Assembly (NCBI GenBank): GCA_900549045.1
Contig: URNE01000116.1
Coordinates: 1 to 7,114, forward strand
Length of the DNA stretch: 7,114 nucleotides
Direction of reading: 5' to 3'
Origin: an uncultured bacterium
Lineage (GTDB): Bacteria; Verrucomicrobiota; Lentisphaeria; Victivallales; UBA1829
The notes beneath the pieces were generated by a model. The model was not told the DNA's origin, did no database searches, and saw only the letters and a program-made list of their open reading frames with translations. Shown piece after piece: positions 1-4,909 of the stretch; the first letter of the stretch is position 1, and the number at the start of each line of letters is the position of its first letter. A program made the position numbers and the translations under genes.

Positions 1-557
1 TGCGCCCTGCACAGAACGAAGGTTTCCAGCCAAACTGCTACATGACCGATAAGCAGTTGGCACAGGCTACTTTCGCCCTCCACATTCTCCCCGGTCTCAA
101 TGCGGCGGGGGTGTGCCCCGAGGAGCTTTTTGCGCGAATCGAACTGGAAATTGAATCTGCCGACAACGCCGCGCGGATGCGAGTCCTTGCGGCGGCGTTT
201 GAAATCCTGACGCGCATCGCCTCCCCCGCCCCCAAACCGGAAGGTTCGACGGCGGAGCGGGTCAAAGCGGTGATTGAGCGGAACTTCACAAATCCGGAAC
301 TCAACGTCGACCGCATCGCGGAGCTTCTCGGCCTCCACCGCGTCACCCTTTCACGCGCGTTTTCCGCGTGTTACGGGCATTCGGTCATTGAACATCTCAT
401 CGCCTGCCGGGTGAATCATGCGCTGCATCTGCTCAAAGATCCGCGCAGGAGCATCGAAGAGACCGCACGGGCGAGCGGCTTTTCCTCGCCGGAATATTTC
501 GCCCGCACCATCCGCCGCATCACCGGAAGCTCCCCCGCGAAACTGCGGGGGAAATAA
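1..557 (+). CDS. AraC-family transcriptional regulator, C-terminal part (5' end cut by the window)
   Basis: This is the DNA-binding half of an AraC/XylS-family regulator. The frame is open from base 3, so 184 residues are visible. The first ATG, at 42, has no Shine-Dalgarno sequence and is almost certainly internal, so the true start lies to the left of the window. The last ~100 residues form the double helix-turn-helix domain. The first HTH is at about visible residues 100-123 (LNVDRIAELLGLHRVTLSRA) and the second at about 149-172 (SIEETARASGFSSPEYFART). It ends in TGSSPAKLRGK, a variant of the family's usual G-x-SP-x-x-[YF]-R ending. The preceding ~85 visible residues are helical linker or sensor and do not identify a ligand. 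The gene converges on the large hydrolase gene. Its target is unknown, and it may serve genes to the left. The family call is firm; the role is not known. Confidence 0.9.
   Translation, partial: RPAQNEGFQPNCYMTDKQLAQATFALHILPGLNAAGVCPEELFARIELEIESADNAARMRVLAAAFEILTRIASPAPKPEGSTAERVKAVIERNFTNPELNVDRIAELLGLHRVTLSRAFSACYGHSVIEHLIACRVNHALHLLKDPRRSIEETARASGFSSPEYFARTIRRITGSSPAKLRGK
531..552. terminator. GC-rich hairpin at the convergent gene ends, possible bidirectional terminator
   Basis: An 8-bp perfect stem (TCCCCCGC at 531-538 with GCGGGGGA at 545-552) encloses a 6-base loop. It lies in the last codons of the left AraC gene, just before its TAA at 555-557, and 14 bases beyond the stop of the convergent hydrolase gene. 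It is the only strong hairpin at this junction, so it could end transcripts from either side. However, neither strand has a proper U-tract directly after it: AAATAAAAC follows on the plus strand and GCTTCC on the minus strand. It is therefore not a textbook intrinsic terminator and may simply be coding sequence. Confidence 0.35.
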
Positions 558-565
558 AACACGCT

Positions 566-3500
566 TTACTTTTCAGCGACAACTTCAAAGAACGGAGTCG
601 GACCGTGCTTCAGTTTCGCCATGTCAAGCGCGAACTTCCAGCCATCGGCGGAGCGGACGAGCGGGATTTCCTCCTTGCGCTCTCCGGTCAGGCTCAGCGC
701 ATAACAGCGCAGTTTTTCCGCGCGTCTGATTTCAATCTCATACTCGCCGCACTGATAGAGAATCGGGAGTGTGCCGATGACGCGCAGATGAACACCGCTC
801 GGGTCGTGCTGCATATTCGTGTTCGCCACTCGCGTGGAGAGAACCAGAACCATGCGCCCCGATTCCGTCAGAGCCTTGTTGTCGACAGATGCAAGACCGA
901 TCAGCGAATTGACACTGTTCTTTTTGACGTCGATCGTATTGAGCTTCTCCGTTTTTCCGGCAGTCAGCGCGACGGCTTCGCTCTTCGGCGTGACGACTGT
1001 CATTTTCTTCTCTTTGGCGAACATGGTGATCTCGCCCGTTTCGCTCTGATAAATCTGCTTCGCAAGATCGGTGATGTTGTCTTTGGGAAGAATTCCGCGC
1101 GAACGCATGGTTTTGACCAGAGCTTCGAGCGAGGAATCGGCCGCGGCGGTCTCCTTCGCGGCGGCGTACCAGCCGTGCCAGACGATTTCTCCGCTTCCGG
1201 CAGGAGCGATCGTCATATCCGGTCCGCCCGGCTGCGGGACGCGGTCGTAACGCGGAAGATCGGTGAAGAGCGATGCGGCTTTCGTCAGAAGAGTGATACG
1301 GCTTTGCGTCGGCGCAAGCGCATTCGCGCTGCTGCCCGGACGGAACACGTAGTTTTTGCTCAGCGCGACTGCGACATTGTGTTTTGCCGGCGCAACGTCG
1401 CGGCGCAGGAAGAACAGCGAGGAGAGAAACTCTCCGGCACGCAGAACGGGGTTGTTCGCGACCTCGAACGAACTTGCGCGCTTATCGTTCGTCAACGCAA
1501 CGGCGCCTGAATGAATTGCCAGAGAATCCCAGTCGTTCAGCGCGGCATAAGCGTCAAGCGCAACCGGTTTTTCATACTGGAACGGATTCCGGAAACAGTA
1601 GTTGTGCTCGTTGAAGAAGAACGGACGCCCGTAGATATGCTGTCCGAAACGGCGGCGGAAGACGTTTGCCGCCTCCGCGATCGAACTCACCTGGCTCACG
1701 CTCGCGCCCGGCTGTTCCCCGCCGTCCGGATGACAGTGGTAGCCGTGACCGTCGACGATCTGCACGCTCTCCCACGACACAGCCGCACAACGGAGCGCGG
1801 GCATCGGACATTGAAGCGTCAAGCCCTTGTAACCGCAATCCCTCATGACCTGATCGCAGAAACGGTAGGCGTCCTTCATGCATTCGTACCAGAATTCATC
1901 GTAATCCACGCGCAGCTGCGAGCGGTCCCAGAAGACCGGGAGCCGCGGATTCGCCATCGTCGCGGCGGAGTGCGGATTCTTCTCTTTCGGAAGCGCTGCG
2001 TATTTTTTCCGGAGGAAGCCGCGCCATTTTTCCTTGAGAAAACGGTATTCCGCCGGATACGCGTTCTCCATTTTGCGGGTCAGCTCAACCGCAAGCCCGA
2101 GCTCGTTGTAATATTCCATTGCAATGAAGACGGGATCGTCCTTCCACGCGAGCTTGGTGTAAGGGTTCACATGATTGAGAATCTTCCGGCTGACTTCCGC
2201 GAAGCGGGCGCGGATTTCCGGCTCTCCAAGCAGAAAAAGAATCTTGTTCGCATTCCGCTTTTCCGTCGTCAGAAAACGGTTCTGCGAGGGGACGTAAAGA
2301 GCAAAAGCGAAAATATTGAACTGAAGATAAATTCCCTGCTGCTTCATCTCATAAATCAGACGGTCCCAGCGGTCCAGATAGCGCGGAAGCGGTTTCTGAT
2401 CCTCGCGGGAATCCGTCATGACCCACTCGTCGAATCCGTGCATGCGGAACAGATTGTAACCTTGCGCGCGGACGGCGCGGGCGTACTCGGCGGCGAGGAA
2501 CGGGAAATCGCGGTCGCTTGAAGTCTTCCAGACTTTCTCATCCACATCGCTGGAGAATCCGAAGAAACGCTGCGGCGCAGAATTCTTCTCGAAGGCGATA
2601 TGCCCCTCCGGAGTCAGAACGGCGCGTCCGTATTTGCCTGCGGGAGCATCAATGATGGAGGAAAGGTCGAGCGCGCTTCCCTTCTTCACCGCGAGCTTTG
2701 CGGTATCGATCGGATAATATCCCTCTTTTGCCGTGAAACGTTGCGGAGCCGGAGGCGGCTGGACCGGACCCCAGAAGAGTTTCCAGCCTTCGGAACCGGC
2801 AAGGACCTTGACCGCCAGCAGGTTCTTCCCCTTCTTCACCGGAAGAAAGACGAGATGATTGGATGCGGAAACAGGAGATTTCTGATTGCCTTCCGCCATC
2901 GTCGAATAGACCAGTTTGCCGTTGAGGTGGATCTCCATGTACCAGTCCGCCCCGAACCCGACGGGGATCTGAGCATCGACGGGGGATTCGAACTCGTTGT
3001 AGAGCATCGCGGGATCCGAGTGACGCTTGCGCGTGGCTCCGGCTTCCAGACGCAGATTGATTTTGCTCTCTTTAAGCGAGGACGGCGCGTTCACCGCAAC
3101 CGGCTTCACCGTCTTCTCCTTGATTCCGGGCAGTTCGGCGGGAATTGCGTCAAACGCCTTGACCGCGGGATCAACAAGCCCGAACAGCGTCCATTTCTCC
3201 GAAAACGGAGGCTGAACAGGTTTGATGTCGCTCAAATTGAACAGAACCATTTCGGAGAGCGTCACTTTGCCGTCCAGTTCGCCGATGTAGAACGAGAGCA
3301 CGGGCGGATCTTCCGGATCGTCACTCTCCAGTCCGGGAATGATTTCAACGAAAAGTTTCTGTTCCCCCCGACGCAGCGGAACCCATTTGATGAACCCGAG
3401 GTTTTTCGGTTTTCTGCGCATCCGGTAGGAGATCACAACCGGACGGGTCTGCGGCTTTTCACAGTTGACCGTGAAGTAAAGACGGTACGTTTCGCCGACT

Positions 3501-3730
3501 TTCAGATTCCGCAGAGCCTGCTGAAGTTTCAGCAGACCGGAATTGCGGCTCTTCTGCACATTCAGCTCAACTCCTCCGTTTTTCGGAGTGACCGTTCCGA
3601 TCTTCCCCTCCACTTCCCAGTGCGCCATTCCGGATGAAAAATCCGGATTCGCAAGCAGATTCCGGAGCTCCCCGGCTCCGGCGAGACACGCTGAAACAAA
3701 CATCAGCGCCATCAGTGCGATTTTTTTCAT
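566..3730 (-). CDS. Secreted multidomain glycoside hydrolase, clan GH-A-like (family not assigned)
   Basis: The protein is predicted to have 1054 aa. The start at 3730 was chosen over an in-frame ATG at 3796 because an AAGGA ribosome site (3737-3741) lies 6 bases upstream and a signal peptide (MKKIALMALMFVSACLAGAG) follows directly. The start at 3796 would also lie upstream of the predicted promoter's start point. Residues ~24-165 resemble a carbohydrate-binding beta-sandwich (LLANPDFSSGMAHW). Residues ~190-335 look like a second jelly-roll (ADWYMEIHLNGKLVYSTM). A TIM-barrel-like catalytic region spans ~375-770 (RFFGFSSD, NLFRMHGFDEW), and beta-sandwich material runs to the end. The likely acid/base is Glu543 after Asn542 (MEYYNELGL) and the likely nucleophile is Glu708 (RPFFFNEHNY). 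This Asn-Glu plus Glu pattern is typical of clan GH-A retaining enzymes. The 165-residue gap and a segment after the first Glu (WRGFLRKKYA) resemble GH42-type barrels. The substrate cannot be read. Co-regulation with an alpha-galactosidase hints at a galactose-containing glycan. Confidence 0.85.
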   Translation of the reverse strand: MKKIALMALMFVSACLAGAGELRNLLANPDFSSGMAHWEVEGKIGTVTPKNGGVELNVQKSRNSGLLKLQQALRNLKVGETYRLYFTVNCEKPQTRPVVISYRMRRKPKNLGFIKWVPLRRGEQKLFVEIIPGLESDDPEDPPVLSFYIGELDGKVTLSEMVLFNLSDIKPVQPPFSEKWTLFGLVDPAVKAFDAIPAELPGIKEKTVKPVAVNAPSSLKESKINLRLEAGATRKRHSDPAMLYNEFESPVDAQIPVGFGADWYMEIHLNGKLVYSTMAEGNQKSPVSASNHLVFLPVKKGKNLLAVKVLAGSEGWKLFWGPVQPPPAPQRFTAKEGYYPIDTAKLAVKKGSALDLSSIIDAPAGKYGRAVLTPEGHIAFEKNSAPQRFFGFSSDVDEKVWKTSSDRDFPFLAAEYARAVRAQGYNLFRMHGFDEWVMTDSREDQKPLPRYLDRWDRLIYEMKQQGIYLQFNIFAFALYVPSQNRFLTTEKRNANKILFLLGEPEIRARFAEVSRKILNHVNPYTKLAWKDDPVFIAMEYYNELGLAVELTRKMENAYPAEYRFLKEKWRGFLRKKYAALPKEKNPHSAATMANPRLPVFWDRSQLRVDYDEFWYECMKDAYRFCDQVMRDCGYKGLTLQCPMPALRCAAVSWESVQIVDGHGYHCHPDGGEQPGASVSQVSSIAEAANVFRRRFGQHIYGRPFFFNEHNYCFRNPFQYEKPVALDAYAALNDWDSLAIHSGAVALTNDKRASSFEVANNPVLRAGEFLSSLFFLRRDVAPAKHNVAVALSKNYVFRPGSSANALAPTQSRITLLTKAASLFTDLPRYDRVPQPGGPDMTIAPAGSGEIVWHGWYAAAKETAAADSSLEALVKTMRSRGILPKDNITDLAKQIYQSETGEITMFAKEKKMTVVTPKSEAVALTAGKTEKLNTIDVKKNSVNSLIGLASVDNKALTESGRMVLVLSTRVANTNMQHDPSGVHLRVIGTLPILYQCGEYEIEIRRAEKLRCYALSLTGERKEEIPLVRSADGWKFALDMAKLKHGPTPFFEVVAEK

Positions 3731-3736
3731 GATTTT

Positions 3737-3741
3737 TCCTT
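3737..3741 (-). promoter_or_regulatory. Ribosome binding site deciding the secreted hydrolase start
   Basis: On the minus strand, AAGGA lies 6 bases before the ATG at 3730. The same AAAAAAGGA context precedes the GH36 start at 4910. The upstream in-frame ATG at 3796 lacks such a site, so this motif fixes the start. Confidence 0.75.
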
Positions 3742-3767
3742 TTTTGTTATTGTGGAACCCGGGTTTT

Positions 3768-3796
3768 AATATAACACTTCCGTTTTCTCCGCACAA
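3768..3796 (-). promoter_or_regulatory. Sigma-70-type promoter of the secreted hydrolase gene
   Basis: Read on the minus strand, a -35 box TTGTGC (3791-3796) is followed by a 17-bp spacer and a -10 box TATATT (3768-3773). The predicted start point is near 3761, giving a leader of about 31 nt. The -35 box is poor (TTG plus mismatches), which fits dependence on the activator repeats directly upstream. The box positions match the GH36 promoter exactly relative to those repeats. Confidence 0.7.
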
Positions 3797-3830
3797 TAAC
3801 AGAATAGTATGAACTATGGGAGAATAGTAT
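3791..3830 (-). promoter_or_regulatory. Tandem AraC-type operator of the secreted hydrolase promoter
   Basis: Two adjacent 20-bp direct repeats lie here on the minus strand: ATACTATTCTCCCATAGTTC (3811-3830) and ATACTATTCTGTTATTGTGC (3791-3810). They match at 15 of 20 positions, with the first ten identical. The proximal repeat overlaps the -35 box. Two direct half-sites about two helical turns apart, abutting -35, is the known arrangement for AraC-family activators (compare araI1-I2). The first repeat covers the stop codon and last codons of the neighbouring AraC gene. Binding by that regulator is inferred from its position and from the shared site at the divergent GH36 gene. Confidence 0.7.
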
Positions 3831-4749
3831 TTTTCCCCTGAAAAACAAAATCACCCTTCCTGACGGGCTCTCCGCTCCGGAACGCTTCAGGCGTGATGCC
3901 GGTCTGCTGACGGAAGACGCGGCACAGATAGCTGGCGTCGTAAAATCCCGCCGCATCCGCGATCGAGCTGAGTTTCATTCCCGTGCATTCCAAAAGGCGG
4001 ACCACGTAATTCATACGCAGATCATTGAGGAATTTTCCCGGAGTGATGCCGCAGCGTTTCCGGAAGTACGCCTGAAAATATTTTGTGCTCATCCGGCAAT
4101 GCTCCGCAAGTTTTTCCACGCTCATTTCCGCAATGTTTTCGCTTGCCCAGTTGGAGAGTCCGCGCAAAAACTCGTCCGAACCTGCCGACGCCTTGTCGCA
4201 AATGTCGCGTTCCAGATCCAGCAGCATCACGGTTGCGATTTTGCGGAGTTCGCAGAAGTTCAGTTCGTTGTGCAGAGCGCGGCGGAAAAGCGTATGAAAT
4301 TCCTCCACAATTTCCGAATTCCGCGAAAGCTGATGCACAGGCCCGATCTCCAGAATCCGCTTGAACACATGCTCCGCAAGCGGTCCGCGGAAACCGATGT
4401 AGATGAAGCTGTAAAAGCACTGGTCCGGATTGTAGAATTCATACTTCTCATCCGGCGTAATGAAAAAACACTGTTCCGGTCCCACCTCATATTCCTGTTT
4501 TCTGCCGTCTGGCTGTTTGTTGATGAAGCGGACCTTTCCGCGCTGGGTGTACTGGAGAATATGGAACGGCCCCCCGCCGATGATCCGCAGAAGCAGATCC
4601 GGCGTCTTGTAGTACCGCTCTCCCGCCTGAATCCGCCGGTCGCCCGCAGTCGATATCGTCGCGGGATTCACATCGCCGCATTTGTTTTCCCGCCGGAAAT
4701 CAATCCAGATATTCTGTCCGTCACAGTCGTCAAAATAGATTTGCTGCAT
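3814..4749 (-). CDS. AraC-family transcriptional regulator, probable activator of the flanking hydrolases
   Basis: This complete regulator has 311 aa, a normal length for the family. The start is supported by a strong GGGAGGT site just before the ATG. Residues ~40-130 look like a cupin-type effector-binding barrel (PFHILQYTQRGKVRF, YEVGPEQCFFITPDEKYEF). A helical linker follows to ~195. The C-terminal domain has two helix-turn-helix units, at ~209-230 (SVEKLAEHCRMSTKYFQAYF) and ~258-281 (LSSIADAAGFYDASYLCRVF). These are followed by the family signature TGITPEAFR at 283-291 and a 20-residue tail. It is divergent from the GH36 gene and lies upstream of the secreted hydrolase on the same strand, with an 83-bp gap. 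Both hydrolase promoters share a tandem 20-bp repeat, so this protein is the best candidate to bind it. The effector is unknown, but a galactose-containing sugar or breakdown product is plausible. Confidence 0.95.
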   Translation of the reverse strand: MQQIYFDDCDGQNIWIDFRRENKCGDVNPATISTAGDRRIQAGERYYKTPDLLLRIIGGGPFHILQYTQRGKVRFINKQPDGRKQEYEVGPEQCFFITPDEKYEFYNPDQCFYSFIYIGFRGPLAEHVFKRILEIGPVHQLSRNSEIVEEFHTLFRRALHNELNFCELRKIATVMLLDLERDICDKASAGSDEFLRGLSNWASENIAEMSVEKLAEHCRMSTKYFQAYFRKRCGITPGKFLNDLRMNYVVRLLECTGMKLSSIADAAGFYDASYLCRVFRQQTGITPEAFRSGEPVRKGDFVFQGKNTILP

Positions 4750-4750
4750 G

Positions 4751-4759
4751 AGACCTCCC
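4751..4759 (-). promoter_or_regulatory. Ribosome binding site of the AraC regulator
   Basis: On the minus strand, GGGAGGTCTC precedes the ATG at 4749. GGAGG lies 4 bases from the start, slightly close but strong. It is clearly different from the AAAAAAGGA-type sites of the two hydrolase genes. Confidence 0.7.
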
Positions 4760-4769
4760 TGTTTACCGT

Positions 4770-4775
4770 ACTATA
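4770..4775 (-). promoter_or_regulatory. Possible -10 box of the AraC regulator gene
   Basis: TATAGT on the minus strand lies 20 bases upstream of the start codon and predicts a very short leader. No good -35 box is seen at 16-18 bp, only a T-rich tract (CTTTTT and neighbours). The tandem operator at 4807-4846 lies about 45-85 bp upstream of the predicted start point, so autoregulation is possible. The -10 assignment is tentative. Confidence 0.4.
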
Positions 4776-4806
4776 GCACCGCGGAAAAGAAAAAAAAGTG
4801 GAGGAA

Positions 4807-4846
4807 ATACTATTTTCCCATGTATCGTACTTTCTTATTATTGCGG
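4807..4846 (+). promoter_or_regulatory. Tandem AraC-type operator of the GH36 alpha-galactosidase promoter
   Basis: Two adjacent 20-bp half-sites lie here: ATACTATTTTCCCATGTATC (4807-4826) and the weaker GTACTTTCTTATTATTGCGG (4827-4846). The first matches the upstream repeat of the secreted hydrolase promoter over ATACTATT-[TC]-TCCCAT. The second keeps TACT and TTATTG and runs through the -35 box exactly as in that promoter. It sits in the divergent region between the regulator and the GH36 gene, the usual site for control of both. Binding is inferred. Confidence 0.7.
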
Positions 4847-4869
4847 CGCGGAAAACACCGGGATATATT
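4841..4869 (+). promoter_or_regulatory. Sigma-70-type promoter of the GH36 gene
   Basis: A -35 box TTGCGG (4841-4846), a 17-bp spacer and a -10 box TATATT (4864-4869) predict a start point near 4876 and a leader of about 34 nt. The weak -35 box and strong -10 box mirror the secreted hydrolase promoter and suggest dependence on an activator. Confidence 0.7.
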
Positions 4870-4894
4870 ATTCACGCAAACGGAAAATCACAAA

Positions 4895-4901
4895 AAAGGA
4901 G
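4895..4901 (+). promoter_or_regulatory. Ribosome binding site deciding the GH36 start
   Basis: AAAGGAG lies 8 bases before the ATG at 4910. The frame is open further upstream, with ATGs at 4748 and 4820. Those lack such a site and lie upstream of the predicted transcription start, so 4910 is preferred. Confidence 0.8.
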
Positions 4902-4909
4902 CAAAACTC

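Noticed and set aside
605..3637. Three long plus-strand open frames (605-1510, 1511-2521, 2600-3637)
   Set aside because: They lie antisense to the secreted hydrolase, have no recognisable domains or ribosome sites, and are Arg-rich and low in sense. GC-rich third positions in the real gene leave the opposite strand open.
3756..3765. Palindrome AACCCGGGTT at the secreted hydrolase start point
   Set aside because: It is short, absent from the other two promoters, and easily due to chance. It is noted only with the inverted repeat around it.
3731..3796. Upstream ATG at 3796 for the secreted hydrolase
   Set aside because: It would put 22 residues before the signal peptide and lies upstream of the predicted transcription start.
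3791..3830. Repeat pair considered as a CRISPR fragment or insertion-sequence remnant
   Set aside because: There are only two copies, with no spacer. They sit exactly at the promoter, and the same geometry recurs at the GH36 gene, so a regulator site explains them better.
4748..4909. Upstream in-frame extension of the GH36 gene, with ATGs at 4748 and 4820
   Set aside because: It would translate through the promoter and operator and encodes a Lys/Arg-rich stretch unlike GH36. It has no ribosome site, whereas AAAGGAG supports 4910.
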